DNA from: an uncultured Acetatifactor sp.
GTDB taxonomy: Bacteria > Bacillota > Clostridia > Lachnospirales > Lachnospiraceae
NCBI GenBank assembly: GCA_947594835.1
Contig: CANQEH010000007.1
Span: forward strand, 1 to 64,000
Length of the DNA stretch: 64,000 nucleotides
Direction: 5' to 3'
The position numbers and the translations under genes were made by a program. Shown in pieces: positions 35,659 through 44,914 of the stretch; within the stretch, counting starts at the first letter, position 1; each line of letters begins with the position of its first letter. The notes under the pieces are model-generated. The model searched no databases. It saw nothing but the letters and a program-made list of their open reading frames with translations, and was not told the DNA's origin.

Positions 35659-35729
35659 TGTGGATAATGTGTATAATTCGGTGTATAAATCGCTTTTATC
35701 GCCTTCCCGGTGATTTCCGCTGTGGATAA
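35659..35729. promoter_or_regulatory. Cluster of DnaA-box-like 9-mers
   Basis: TGTGGATAA (35659-35667), TGTGTATAA (35668-35676) and TGTGGATAA (35721-35729) are exact matches to the DnaA box consensus TTATNCACA on the minus strand. GGTGTATAA (35680-35688) has one mismatch. All have the same orientation within 71 bp, next to an AT-rich tract. No dnaA or dnaN gene is near, so this is more likely a DnaA-titration or regulatory cluster than oriC. Confidence 0.55.
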
Positions 35730-35802
35730 CCATGTTTTTATTTGGGCTTAGTTTTATCCGATAAACCGTTTATCCCCGTTTTTTTGTGAAAACTGCACAG
35801 TC

Positions 35803-37704
35803 CTACACAAAACAGTGCTTTTCCCACGCCTGTTTCCCCGATTCCGTTTTGTAATACTGCGCCTGGGCGTTCCAGAGCTGGTAGTACTTGCCGCCTTCGT
35901 CTGCCACCAATTCATCGTGGGAACCTCTCTGGACAACGCGGCCTTCCTGGAACACCGCAATCTCGTCGCAGAACTTACAGGAAGACAGGCGGTGGGAGAT
36001 ATAGATTGCCGTCTTGTCGCCTGCGATCCCATCGAACTTGCTGTAAATCTCCGCTTCCGCAATGGGGTCAAGGGCCGCCGTGGGCTCGTCGAGGATGATA
36101 AACGGCGCGTCCTTGTAGAGAGCGCGGGCAATGGCGATCTTCTGCGCTTCACCGCCCGAAATGTCAACGCCCTCCTCGGACAATTCCTTGTAAAGCATCG
36201 TGTCCAATCCCTTTTCCATCGTCTCCAGGCGTTCTCCGAAGCCTGCGTCGATCAGCGCCCTGCGGGCCCGTGCCCGGTCATACTCCATGCTGCCCGCCAC
36301 ATTGGCCCCCAGGGGCTGGGCGATCAGCTGGAAGTCCTGAAATACCACGGAGAAAAGGTTCCGATAATCGTCGTACCGATACTTGCGGATGTCAATCCCA
36401 TTTAAGAGGATCTCTCCCTCCTGGGGGTCGTACAGGCGGCACAGGAGCTTGATGAAGGTGGTCTTGCCGCTGCCGTTTTCCCCTACGATGGCCAGCCTGG
36501 AGCCCACCCTGAATTTCAGGTTCACATGGCGCAGCGCCCAGGACTCAGAACCGGGGTATCGGAAGGAGACGTCCCGAAACTCCATTTCATACTGGCGGTC
36601 AGAACGCTTTTCCGTGGTGAGGCTGCCCTGGTACATGGCGTTTGGAATGTCAAGAAATTCAAATGCCTTATCCAGAAACACGGCGTTTGACTCCATGGTG
36701 CCCATCAGGCCGATCAGGTCGACGATATTCGACACCATGGCCGTAGCCGCTCCCACATACTGCGTGATGCTTCCCACGTCGAAAGCGCCGCCCCAGGCCT
36801 TCAGGCAGGTGAACACATAAATTGTACCGATGATCAAGGTCGTAATGCACGCGCCCAGGCTGGCATAGACGCCCATTTTCCCCCGCGCCATTTTCCCAAA
36901 CAAACCATGTACCCCGAACGCGGAATCGCTGCGCCAATAGGCGCGCACAAGGTTCTCCTGTTCATTCATCCGAATATCGACGCTGCGTTCCTTCGCCTTG
37001 CCGATATAACCAAAATGGCTAAACACACGGTTTCCAAAGGTTGCCATTTCAGCGCCGCTGCTCCAAAGCTTCTCCGCCGCGGCGCTGAACTTTCCCGCCA
37101 GAATACTGACCGCGGCCATGAGGGCTGCCAGAATCAGAATGAAGATCGGATTGTTCAACAGGGTCAGCCGCCCTGCCGTGTCCGGGACGGGAGAGGTAAA
37201 CAGGCTGACGGTCAATGCGATTCCGCTGAGGATACCGATCACACCGCTCACAAAATTCCTGTAGACGTAAGGTATCCTCATCAGGCCCCAGCCTGACCAG
37301 TTCTCGTTTTGCCTGATCTGCGCCCTGAGATCATGATTTTCCTGCTTATCCAGCTCGGAAAAATCCAGGGAAAACATCTTGTGGATAAACAAGATCTCTT
37401 TTCTGCCATACAGGTCGTCGAACAGTGTCTGATATCTGCGCCACAGGACGGCCTTCAAAACGGATGTGACGCCAATGCACAATACGCCCGCGATCACCCA
37501 TTTCCAGAGGACGTCCGCCCTGCGCAGCACGGCAAGCTCCTTCAGAATCTGGGCCGAGAAGAAAACGGCGACATACGGGGCAATGGCTTCGAAGAAGCTG
37601 TAAAGCGTCAGAACCGGGAAAAACCTGGGCGACACCTGATGAAGCGCTTTGACGCCGCGCAGATGCACGGAAACGGCGTGGCGCATCTTTTCTTTCTCTC
37701 TCAT
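35803..37704 (-). CDS. ABC exporter half-transporter (ATPase + TM domain), B subunit
   Basis: This 633-residue protein has an N-terminal six-helix exporter domain (about 25-350) and a C-terminal ATPase with Walker A GENGSGKTT, signature ISGGEAQKIAIARAL and Walker B FIILDEPTAALDP. It begins 2 bp after the stop of its partner, so the two probably form a heterodimeric exporter. GGAAAGGAGTTTTAATC is the ribosome site. No peptidase C39 domain is present. Substrate unknown; the upstream LytTR/GHKL pair suggests regulated export of a peptide or lipid. Confidence 0.93.
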   Translation of the reverse strand: MREKEKMRHAVSVHLRGVKALHQVSPRFFPVLTLYSFFEAIAPYVAVFFSAQILKELAVLRRADVLWKWVIAGVLCIGVTSVLKAVLWRRYQTLFDDLYGRKEILFIHKMFSLDFSELDKQENHDLRAQIRQNENWSGWGLMRIPYVYRNFVSGVIGILSGIALTVSLFTSPVPDTAGRLTLLNNPIFILILAALMAAVSILAGKFSAAAEKLWSSGAEMATFGNRVFSHFGYIGKAKERSVDIRMNEQENLVRAYWRSDSAFGVHGLFGKMARGKMGVYASLGACITTLIIGTIYVFTCLKAWGGAFDVGSITQYVGAATAMVSNIVDLIGLMGTMESNAVFLDKAFEFLDIPNAMYQGSLTTEKRSDRQYEMEFRDVSFRYPGSESWALRHVNLKFRVGSRLAIVGENGSGKTTFIKLLCRLYDPQEGEILLNGIDIRKYRYDDYRNLFSVVFQDFQLIAQPLGANVAGSMEYDRARARRALIDAGFGERLETMEKGLDTMLYKELSEEGVDISGGEAQKIAIARALYKDAPFIILDEPTAALDPIAEAEIYSKFDGIAGDKTAIYISHRLSSCKFCDEIAVFQEGRVVQRGSHDELVADEGGKYYQLWNAQAQYYKTESGKQAWEKHCFV

Positions 37705-37706
37705 GA

Positions 37707-39515
37707 TTAAAACTCCTTTCCCTCTTGATAATACCGGCTTTGTACCGCAAAGAGCTTTGCGTATTCGCCGCCCAGCGCCAAAAGGCTTTCATGGGTGCCT
37801 TCCTCCCGGATCCCGCCGTCTCCAATCAGAAGGATCCTGTCGCAGAACCGGGTGGAGGCCAGGCGGTGGGAGATAAACAGGGAGGTTTTCCCCTTTGTCA
37901 TATCGCTGTATTTCCTGTAAATATCATTTTCGGCAAGGGGGTCAAGGGCCGCCGTGGGCTCGTCTAAAAGCAGGATCGGGCCGTCTTTATACAGGGCTCT
38001 CGCCAGCATCAGGCGCTGGGTCTCTCCCCCGGAGAACAGGACGCCGTCCAGATAGACCTCGCGGCCCACATGGGTGTCCAGTCCTTTCGGAAGCTTCTCA
38101 ATCGTGGAAGCCAGGCCCGCTTTCTCCACGCAGTCCTGAATCCGTCCATAGTCGATGCCGGACGCCTTCTGCGCAATTTCTTCCGCCACGGTGACGTCCA
38201 GGACGGAAAACTCCTGAAACACGGCGCTGAACAGCGCATAATAGCTTCTGCGGTTAAAATTCCGGATATCCCTTCCGTTCAGCAAAACCACGCCCTCCGT
38301 GGGGTCTAAAAGGCCGCAGAGGAGCTTTACCAGGGTGGTTTTTCCCGCTCCGTTTAAACCCACCACGGCCAGCTTTTCCCCCGGGTGAACGGTCAGATCC
38401 AGGCCGTGAAGCGTATCCTCCCTGGCGCCGGGATAGCGGAAGGAAACGCCCGAGAGCCTAAGCTCATAGCTTTTTGCCGCGGGGATCTCTTCGCCGCCCT
38501 CCAGCCGGAAAGGCTCCGGATAGTCCAGAAACTCCCGGATCAGGGAGAGATCCAGACTCTCTTTGTGCAATGTGCTCATCTCCTGCAGAATGCCCATGAC
38601 CCAGGTGGTAAATGTGGTCGCCGCCGTGAAGTACAGCAAAAATTCCGAAGCGCTCAACCCCTCGTGCAGGGCCATGTTGATGAGAACCACATAGGCGATG
38701 CCGTTACGGGCCATGGTCAGCACCGCTTCCACGAGATCCGCAAGCGCCTCCACCCGTTCGCAGCGCAGCTTGAAGTCCAGATAAAGATTGTGGATCTGAT
38801 CCAAAAGCTCGTTCAGCCAGTTCTGCAGGCCGAACATACGGATGTCTTTCGCCAGCTCTACCGATTCCGCTTTTGAGCGCAGATAGGATTTCTTCTGATA
38901 GTACTGCTCCTCCTCGTCCCTGTGGGCAAACATCCAGTTATTGGTGTATCGTGAGACCCAAAAACCGGCGGCACAGGTAGCGATGATCACCAGCAGAAGG
39001 AACCCGTTGATGCGGGACAGGATACCCAGATACACGACAAAGCCGCCAAGATTCGCAAGCAGCATCGTCAGGGTCTGCCAGATATGCTCCGCAGCCATGT
39101 CATTGCTCTGGCTGGCAAAGAATGCCTTTTCGCGCAGTTTGAGAAAATCATCCTTCAGGGTATTGGGATAGGACGTCGTCATGCTCTTTGCTGCAATCTT
39201 TCCGACGATTGTGAAGCGCACATCCACCCTCGCAAACAGGGTATTCTGAACGACATACTCCCTGAAGCCCTGGACAAGAAAGAGCGCTGCAGTAAACACG
39301 CCGATGGTTGCAAGCAGCTCCCACACGGGTACTCTCTGTTCCACGCGGGAGAGCACCTCCGGCGCAATGTACAGCTGGGTCAGGTGGAACAGGACTTCTA
39401 AAAGGGCGGTGAATATACAGCACAGAAGCGTGCCTTTTCCGTATTTCCACGCCATCCCGACCATCCATCCCACATTTTGAAAGACATTGTAACTCGGCTT
39501 TTCCTTTGTTTTCAT
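37707..39515 (-). CDS. ABC exporter half-transporter (ATPase + TM domain), A subunit
   Basis: This 602-residue half-transporter has a transmembrane domain (about 25-325) and an ATPase with Walker A GLNGAGKTT, signature FSGGETQRLMLARAL and Walker B ILLLDEPTAALDP. Its signature and D-loop regions look intact, so both nucleotide sites of the heterodimer may be active. It follows the GHKL kinase gene after an internal terminator (39546-39576), with GGAGGTGAGGCGAG as ribosome site. Partner of the next gene downstream. Confidence 0.93.
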   Translation of the reverse strand: MKTKEKPSYNVFQNVGWMVGMAWKYGKGTLLCCIFTALLEVLFHLTQLYIAPEVLSRVEQRVPVWELLATIGVFTAALFLVQGFREYVVQNTLFARVDVRFTIVGKIAAKSMTTSYPNTLKDDFLKLREKAFFASQSNDMAAEHIWQTLTMLLANLGGFVVYLGILSRINGFLLLVIIATCAAGFWVSRYTNNWMFAHRDEEEQYYQKKSYLRSKAESVELAKDIRMFGLQNWLNELLDQIHNLYLDFKLRCERVEALADLVEAVLTMARNGIAYVVLINMALHEGLSASEFLLYFTAATTFTTWVMGILQEMSTLHKESLDLSLIREFLDYPEPFRLEGGEEIPAAKSYELRLSGVSFRYPGAREDTLHGLDLTVHPGEKLAVVGLNGAGKTTLVKLLCGLLDPTEGVVLLNGRDIRNFNRRSYYALFSAVFQEFSVLDVTVAEEIAQKASGIDYGRIQDCVEKAGLASTIEKLPKGLDTHVGREVYLDGVLFSGGETQRLMLARALYKDGPILLLDEPTAALDPLAENDIYRKYSDMTKGKTSLFISHRLASTRFCDRILLIGDGGIREEGTHESLLALGGEYAKLFAVQSRYYQEGKEF

Positions 39516-39545
39516 CTCGCCTCACCTCCACGGGCATAGCCTATC

Positions 39546-39576
39546 ACAAAAACAAGTCCCCGGGTAAATCCGGGGA
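39546..39576 (-). terminator. Intrinsic terminator between kinase and exporter genes
   Basis: GTCCCCGG and CCGGGGAC flank a 6-base loop, followed on the minus strand by TTGTTTTTGTG. It should reduce or separate exporter transcription from the two-component genes, unless a separate promoter lies just downstream. Confidence 0.8.
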
Positions 39577-39610
39577 CGAATCGTCCTTTTCGGGTGATGA
39601 ATTGCAGGTT

Positions 39611-40279
39611 TCACGTCTGCGGAAGCAGAATCTCAGTGGTAAACGCCCCGTCCTCGCTGTTTCTGCTGATATACCCGCCCAGGCGCTCCACAATGGCGTC
39701 GATGCGCACCAGCCCGAACCCATGCCCTTCGCCCTTGGTGGTGCGGAACAGCTTCCCCTCCTTCTTCATCTTTTTCCCGGCGGTAAAGTTGGTGAAGGAG
39801 ATGTAGAGCTGCGTATTTTTCATATCCATGTACACGCGGATCATGCGCTGGTTTTCCGGCAGCTTCAGGCTCGCCTCAATGGCGTTGTCAAACAGATTTC
39901 CCAGAATGCAGCACAGATCGATCTCCGAGGATTTCAGCCGGACGGGGATCTGTGCGTCCGCCGCCACCGGGATCCCCTTCGCCCTGGCCAGGGAGATTTT
40001 GGAGTTTAAGATTGCATCCGCCATGGGATTGCCGGTCTTGATGACCGTGTCCACCGTGGCCAGGTCTTTGTCCAGAAGCTCCAGATAATGCCGGATTGCG
40101 TCCCAGTCCTCCGCGGCTGCGTATGCCTTCATCGTCTGGATGTGGTTGCGGTAATCATGCCGCCAGCCCCGGATCTGACGGTACATATTGTCCACTTCCC
40201 GATAGTGGGTTTCGATCAGCTCCTGCTGATAGGAAGCGATCTGCGCGTCGATTCTCTTTGATAACAGTCCCAGTCCCAT
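39611..40279 (-). CDS. GHKL-domain sensor kinase without membrane domain
   Basis: This 222-residue protein contains a phosphoacceptor segment GWRHDYRNHIQTMKAYA (about 38-54), N-box ILGNLFDNAIEASLKL and G-box EGHGFGLVRIDAIVERLGG, as in AgrC/LytS-type GHKL kinases. The start at 40279 follows GGGGTGAGACA, 4 bp after the regulator stop. Unlike AgrC it has no transmembrane sensor region, so it is cytoplasmic and must receive its signal from a partner or through another receptor. Confidence 0.85.
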   Translation of the reverse strand: MGLGLLSKRIDAQIASYQQELIETHYREVDNMYRQIRGWRHDYRNHIQTMKAYAAAEDWDAIRHYLELLDKDLATVDTVIKTGNPMADAILNSKISLARAKGIPVAADAQIPVRLKSSEIDLCCILGNLFDNAIEASLKLPENQRMIRVYMDMKNTQLYISFTNFTAGKKMKKEGKLFRTTKGEGHGFGLVRIDAIVERLGGYISRNSEDGAFTTEILLPQT

Positions 40280-40283
40280 TGTC

Positions 40284-40982
40284 TCACCCCATGTTGATGA
40301 TCGCCCGGTTGATCCCCTCATACGCTCCCCTCGGCAGAGGGAGGACGTCCCCGGTGCTCAAGATAATCTCCGTCCTGGTCACGCGGCTGACCTGGGTCAG
40401 ATTGACGAGGGCGGAGCGTCCCACCCGGTAAAACCGCTCGTCCAGCAGCGCCTCCAGCTTTCCCAGCGTCATTTTCACGGTGTAGCCGGACGATGCGTGG
40501 ATCGTGACGTAATTGCCGGACACCTCCGCATACCGGATCTGGTAAACCGGCACCCGCACCATTTCGCCGCCCGCTTCCAGATTCAGGACTTTTCCGTTTT
40601 TCGCAAGCTTCTCCGCCGCACGGTCCAGCACGGAGTACAGCTTTTCTTCGCTGACCGGCTTCATCAGGTAGTGAAGCGCCGCCACCTCGTACCCCTCGGA
40701 GATATAGTCGGAATACCCGGTGATGAAGACGATCTGGACGGTGTCGTTCTCCTGCCGCAGCTTTTTGGCCATCGACACGCCGTCCATCCTGCCCATTTCA
40801 ATATCCAGAAGCAGAATGTCATAATCCTTTTCTTCCGCGTAACGGAACAGAAAATTTTCGGCGGAGACAAACACGTCGATCTTTGCCCTATGCCCCTTAT
40901 CCGCCGCCCACTGGGACGCCAACGCAGCGACGTATTTCCGATCCGCCTCTGAGTCGTCGCAAACCGCTATCTTATAGTCCAT
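40284..40982 (-). CDS. LytTR-family response regulator
   Basis: This 232-residue regulator begins MDYKIAVCDDSEADRKYVAA. The receiver Asp lies in YDILLLDIEMGRMDG and the conserved Lys in HYLMKPVSEEKLY. The C-terminal LytTR DNA-binding domain (about 130-232) includes QIRYAEVSGNYVTIHA and FYRVGRSALVNLTQVSRVT. The ATG at 40982 follows GGGAGGACAGGGGCC. It leads the regulator-kinase-exporter cluster. LytTR regulators usually bind imperfect direct repeats. Confidence 0.92.
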   Translation of the reverse strand: MDYKIAVCDDSEADRKYVAALASQWAADKGHRAKIDVFVSAENFLFRYAEEKDYDILLLDIEMGRMDGVSMAKKLRQENDTVQIVFITGYSDYISEGYEVAALHYLMKPVSEEKLYSVLDRAAEKLAKNGKVLNLEAGGEMVRVPVYQIRYAEVSGNYVTIHASSGYTVKMTLGKLEALLDERFYRVGRSALVNLTQVSRVTRTEIILSTGDVLPLPRGAYEGINRAIINMG

Positions 40983-41156
40983 GGCCCCTGTCCTCCCGCC
41001 GCCTGTCCGCCCGGAATGCGAAACCTTCCCAAACTGCGGCACAAAATGCAAAACACTGACACAACTTTCTCCCATTATAACGCAGATATTTCAAAATTAC
41101 TATCGCTTTTGCGCCAAAATGCAGGCGTCCCACAGCGCAGGTTCTCTTTCCATACT

Positions 41157-41191
41157 ACAAAAACCGGGCTGCCCTTTGAAAGGACAGCCCG
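41157..41191 (-). terminator. Terminator of the NlpC/P60 gene
   Basis: CCGGGCTG and CAGCCCGG form the base of a stem continued by CCTTT/AAAGG with one mismatch, followed on the minus strand by TTTTTGTAG. Confidence 0.88.
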
Positions 41192-41222
41192 GCCTGGGCC
41201 GTATATTCTCTTGCAGGTTTCC

Positions 41223-42413
41223 TTAGAAGATCCTGCGGATTGCCAGAATGTTGCGGTAGTTTGCGTTGGAGACAATGATTCCGGTCCTTTTGTTGGAGGC
41301 ATGGACGATCTGGCCGCCGCCGATGTAAAGGGCCACATGGCCGGAATAGCAGATCAGGTCGCCGGGCTGCGCATTTTCCAAGCCGTCAACCCCATACCCC
41401 TGGGAGCGGTCTGACGAGGAGGAATGCGGCAGGCTCACGCCAAAGTTTGCATAGACGCTCATCACAAAGCCGGAGCAGTCGGTTCCGTTGGTCAGGCTGC
41501 TGCCGCCGTACACATAGGGATTTCCCACAAACTGCAGGGCGTATTCGGCAACTGCCGTCCCCATCTCGCTGCCGCCGGTAACGGTATAGGACGCCGCCGG
41601 GGCTGCTTGTGAGGTGCTCTTTGGCTGCGACGCCGCCGCTGCCGCTGCCGCCGCTTCCCGGGCCTTCTTGCGCTCTGCCGCCTCCTTGGCAAGACGTGCT
41701 TCTTCCTCCGCCTTGGACTCTGCCTGGACAAATTCCGTGTGCAGCTCCACATAATCGGTGGATACCCAGCCGGTACCTTCCTCTACGTCCACCTGTACCC
41801 AGCCTTCCACCTGATCCAGCACCAGCAGCTCGTCCGCCTCCGGCACCATCCCTAAGATCGGCGCCTCCAGGCTGGGCTCCGTGCGGACAAACAAAGTCTG
41901 GGTAGTGACGGTGGCAAACCGTTTTCCAACTTCCTTTGCAATTTCAATGGCCTCGTCCCCGGTGACGCAGAATTCCCCTTTTACATAGCCGGTCACGCTG
42001 CCGGAAGAGATCTGGTACCAGCCGTTCTCCTCCGCCATGAAAGTTCCCACGGAGTTGTCATACAGCTTTCCTACGATTTCCCCCTCCTCGCTGGGCAGGC
42101 TCCTCACATTGACATAGTGATTGACCTGTGCGATGACTAAATTGCGGAACAGTTCTTCTTCCTCAGAGCGCTGTTCCTCCGTCTCCTCCTGTTTCTGCAC
42201 ATACAGTCTATCCAGATCCAGCGCCGCTTCAATGGGCACTTTGGAATTGGTAGAAATATTTTCCAGCCTGTTTCCCTGGGCCAGAGCCAGCGCTACGCCG
42301 CCGCCCGACAATACGGAAGAAGCCCCTGCCGCTTCCGCTGTCACACCGATGGAAGAAAAGATCACGGACGCCGCCAGCACACCGGCTGCGGTCTTCGTCA
42401 AACCCCGAAACAT
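41223..42413 (-). CDS. Secreted NlpC/P60 cell-wall hydrolase with SH3 domains
   Basis: This 396-residue protein has a signal peptide (cut near VTAEAAG, about 28) and two bacterial SH3-like domains (about 108-165 and 180-240). An Ala/Lys/Glu-rich coiled linker with an Ala run (about 245-280) precedes a C-terminal NlpC/P60 peptidase (about 285-396). Catalytic Cys is in GTDCSGFVMSVYANFG, His in YSGHVALYIGGG, and a third polar residue likely in IVHASNKRTGI. AGAAAGGAGTAAGA precedes the ATG at 42413. It should cleave peptidoglycan stem peptides, for example during cell separation. Confidence 0.93.
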   Translation of the reverse strand: MFRGLTKTAAGVLAASVIFSSIGVTAEAAGASSVLSGGGVALALAQGNRLENISTNSKVPIEAALDLDRLYVQKQEETEEQRSEEEELFRNLVIAQVNHYVNVRSLPSEEGEIVGKLYDNSVGTFMAEENGWYQISSGSVTGYVKGEFCVTGDEAIEIAKEVGKRFATVTTQTLFVRTEPSLEAPILGMVPEADELLVLDQVEGWVQVDVEEGTGWVSTDYVELHTEFVQAESKAEEEARLAKEAAERKKAREAAAAAAAASQPKSTSQAAPAASYTVTGGSEMGTAVAEYALQFVGNPYVYGGSSLTNGTDCSGFVMSVYANFGVSLPHSSSSDRSQGYGVDGLENAQPGDLICYSGHVALYIGGGQIVHASNKRTGIIVSNANYRNILAIRRIF

Positions 42414-42605
42414 TCTTACTCCTTTCTGAAGCCAATCTCTATCTGTAAACAATTGCCTCTGTAAAAATCCGTCGAAATAATTTATTACAAATTTGTTACG
42501 TCCGTTAATAAATATAACACCTTCTTCCTCGTTTGTCAATATCCTGCAAAAAATCCTTATTCCGCCAAAAATCCCTTGTTTTAGGCGTTTTCAGAAAAAA
42601 CGCAG

Positions 42606-42640
42606 AAAAAAAGAATCATTACAGAAATGATTCTTTTTTG
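42606..42640. terminator. Terminator of the thioredoxin reductase gene
   Basis: AAAAAAGAATCATT and AATGATTCTTTTTT form a 14-bp stem; both strands end in T runs, so it can act in both directions. It lies 34 bp beyond the reductase stop. Confidence 0.85.
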
Positions 42641-42673
42641 TAAATTTTATTTCATTTTTTTAACAATCCGATC

Positions 42674-43627
42674 CTATGACAGTCCCTGCTCCTGCCCGTT
42701 CCCGACAGGATCTTCCGCCTTTTTGCGGCAGTACAGCCCCGCCGCCGTCGCCGCGTTGGCGCCGTCGGCTGCCGCCGTCACAATCTGACGGATGGGTTTT
42801 TTGCGCACGTCGCCCGCCGCATAGAGGCCGGGCACCTGTGTGGCGCAGTCTTCCCCCGCCAGCACATAGCCGCCCTCGTCGCAGGCCGTCAGCTCCCGCA
42901 CCAGCTCCGTGGCAGGCCGGATCCCCACCGCGATAAAGACGCCGGACACGGGCAAGAGCTGCTCCTGCCCCGTCTTTAAGTCTTTCAGGCGCAGGCTTTC
43001 CACCGCCTCCGTCCCCTGGATTTCCTCCGCTGTATGGCTGTAAAGGATCTCCACGTTCTGCAGCGCCTTTAACTCCTCCTGCAGCACCACAGCCCCCCGC
43101 AGCTCGTCCCGCCTGTGGATCAGATAGACCTTCTCACAGGTGCGGGCCAGATAGATCGCATCTTCCAGCGCCACGTCGCCGCCGCCGATCACCGCCACGG
43201 TCTTTCCCCGGAAAAAGGCCCCGTCGCAGGTGGCGCAGTAGGAAACGCCCCTGCCGGAAAGCTCCTCCTCCCCCGGCACGCCGAGATGGGCATGAACCGC
43301 TCCTGTGGCAAGAATCACCGCCTTTGCCTGGAACTCCCCGGCGTTTGTACAGACGGCCAGCGTCTGTCCCCGCCTTTCCAGGGAAGAGACTTGCGCCTCC
43401 CGAAACTCTGCGCCCAGCCCCTCCGCGTGGCGGCGAAACTGCATCCCCATCTCAAAGCCGCTTACGCCGGGCATCCCCAGGTAATTGTCCACCTCGTAAG
43501 TGTTGAGCACCTGGCCGCCGCTCATGGGATTTTTTTCCAAAACCATCAGCTCAAGCCCCGCTCTTTTCCCGTACACGGCCGCCGACAGCCCCGCCGGGCC
43601 CGAGCCGATAATGATCAGATCGTACAT
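42674..43627 (-). CDS. trxB: Thioredoxin reductase
   Basis: This 317-residue flavoprotein has an FAD-binding N-terminus (YDLIIIGSGPAGLSAAVYG), the redox-active CATCDGAFF (CxxC, about 135-143), a NAD(P)H domain (VAVIGGGDVALEDAIYLA) and a C-terminal VPGLYAAGDVRKKP FAD motif. It probably reduces thioredoxin with NADPH. The start at 43627 is set by homology; the upstream extension is not homologous. It is divergent from the SDR gene. No thioredoxin gene is adjacent. Confidence 0.92.
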   Translation of the reverse strand: MYDLIIIGSGPAGLSAAVYGKRAGLELMVLEKNPMSGGQVLNTYEVDNYLGMPGVSGFEMGMQFRRHAEGLGAEFREAQVSSLERRGQTLAVCTNAGEFQAKAVILATGAVHAHLGVPGEEELSGRGVSYCATCDGAFFRGKTVAVIGGGDVALEDAIYLARTCEKVYLIHRRDELRGAVVLQEELKALQNVEILYSHTAEEIQGTEAVESLRLKDLKTGQEQLLPVSGVFIAVGIRPATELVRELTACDEGGYVLAGEDCATQVPGLYAAGDVRKKPIRQIVTAAADGANAATAAGLYCRKKAEDPVGNGQEQGLS

Positions 43628-43785
43628 CGCCTTCTCCGTTTCCGCAGGCCAGGTTCCCGCCTTCTTGCATCGCTCTCCCCGGCGGCTGCTCTTTTCCGTA
43701 TCTTTTTTACAGTGTATCAGTTTTGTGCTGGAAAAGCAAGGCGCAGGGTGATATGATAGAAGCGGCACAAAGAAAGGAGTTTTCC

Positions 43786-44517
43786 ATGGAACCAGACACC
43801 CCAAAGACAGTCCTCATCACCGGCGCTTCCCGGGGCATCGGCGCTGCCGCCGCAGAGCTTTTTGCCGCCCAGGGCTGCTCCCTGATTCTCACCTGCAGGC
43901 GCTCCATTGAACAGTTAAACGAAAACGCCCGCAGGCTTTCCAGCCAATACGGCGTCCTCTGCCGCGCCTTTCAGGCAGACATGGGCTGCGAGGCGGAGGC
44001 AGAAGCGCTCTTTTCCAACATTTCCGGCCTGGACGTGCTCATCAACAACGCCGGAATCTCCCACATCGGCCTGCTGGCAGAAATGACTGCCGATCAGTGG
44101 CGCCAGGTCATGGCTTCCAACCTGGACGCCTGCTTTTTTGCCTGCCGGGCGGCGATTCCCCTGCTGTTAAAAAAACACCGGGGAAAGATCATCAACGTCT
44201 CCTCCGTCTGGGGCAGCTGCGGCGCTTCCATGGAAGTGGCCTATTCCGCCTCCAAGGGCGGCGTCAACGCCTTCACAAAAGCCCTGGCCAGGGAACTTGC
44301 CCCCAGCAACATCCAGGTCAACGCCGTCTCCTTCGGCGTCATCGACACCCAGATGAACGCCCATTTTACGGAAGACGAACGGGAAGCCCTGCGCCAGGAG
44401 ATCCCCGCAGGCCGCTTCGGCACGCCCCAGGAAGCGGCCCGGCTCCTCCTCATGGCGGCCCAGGCCCCCGACTACCTGACCGGCCAGATCATCACCTTAG
44501 ACGGCGGTTGGTGCTGA
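43786..44517 (+). CDS. Short-chain dehydrogenase (FabG-like)
   Basis: This 243-residue SDR opens with the cofactor motif TGASRGIGAAAAELF, has the NNAG motif (LINNAGISHIG), catalytic Ser in NVSSVWGSCG and the YSASKGG Tyr-Lys pair. These fit the classical NADP(H)-dependent FabG-type reductases. AAAGGAGTTTTCC precedes the ATG. It is alone rather than in a fatty-acid synthesis cluster, so a dedicated 3-oxoacyl-ACP role is not certain. Its 3' end overlaps the convergent small gene by 26 bp. Confidence 0.88.
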   Translation: MEPDTPKTVLITGASRGIGAAAAELFAAQGCSLILTCRRSIEQLNENARRLSSQYGVLCRAFQADMGCEAEAEALFSNISGLDVLINNAGISHIGLLAEMTADQWRQVMASNLDACFFACRAAIPLLLKKHRGKIINVSSVWGSCGASMEVAYSASKGGVNAFTKALARELAPSNIQVNAVSFGVIDTQMNAHFTEDEREALRQEIPAGRFGTPQEAARLLLMAAQAPDYLTGQIITLDGGWC

Positions 44518-44767
44518 CGTTTTTCTCTTCCGCCTCCGCCTGGGCCACCGCCCGGGCGTCCACACCGGGCAGCGCTTCGTCCACAATCCGCTGCATCTCG
44601 TCCGCCGTCTTTGCGTCCTTACACTTTAAGAGCAGATGCTCCCGCTGTGTCTCCGTGAGGTCTTCATAGTCCTGCCGGGAAGCCCCTTCCACCCCTTCCA
44701 CAAAGAGGCCGGGGCCGAAAAACCCGGCGTAGGGCTGGACGCCGCCCGCATATTGATCCATGTCCAT
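44492..44767 (-). CDS. Small conserved-looking protein of unknown function
   Basis: This 91-residue protein begins MDMDQYAGGVQPYAGFFGPG and has a helical middle (RQDYEDLTETQREHLLLKCK) and an acidic tail. The Gly/Tyr-rich start and helical remainder do not match a family I know. AAGGAAGGA precedes the ATG at 44767. It overlaps the 3' end of the SDR gene by 26 bp on the opposite strand and follows the GH35 gene by about 150 bp. Confidence 0.55.
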   Translation of the reverse strand: MDMDQYAGGVQPYAGFFGPGLFVEGVEGASRQDYEDLTETQREHLLLKCKDAKTADEMQRIVDEALPGVDARAVAQAEAEEKNVSTNRRLR

Positions 44768-44914
44768 CCATTCCTTCCTTTCCGCGCCGATTCCTGCGCA
44801 TGGCATTTTGGCGGCAAAAACAAGACGGCTGTACGCCAGCCGCCCTGCCAGGCGAAGCAGCCGTCTGGGCCGCCTCTCTCAGTATGGACAAAACATCCGG
44901 TCAATATACAGGAC

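Noticed and set aside
35659-35729. Chromosomal origin of replication
   Set aside because: DnaA boxes are present, but there is no dnaA, dnaN, rpmH or gyr gene nearby; kept only as a DnaA-box cluster.
35332-35802. raiA structured RNA upstream of hpf
   Set aside because: The position is right for that motif, but I cannot match its conserved core; a covariance-model search would be needed.
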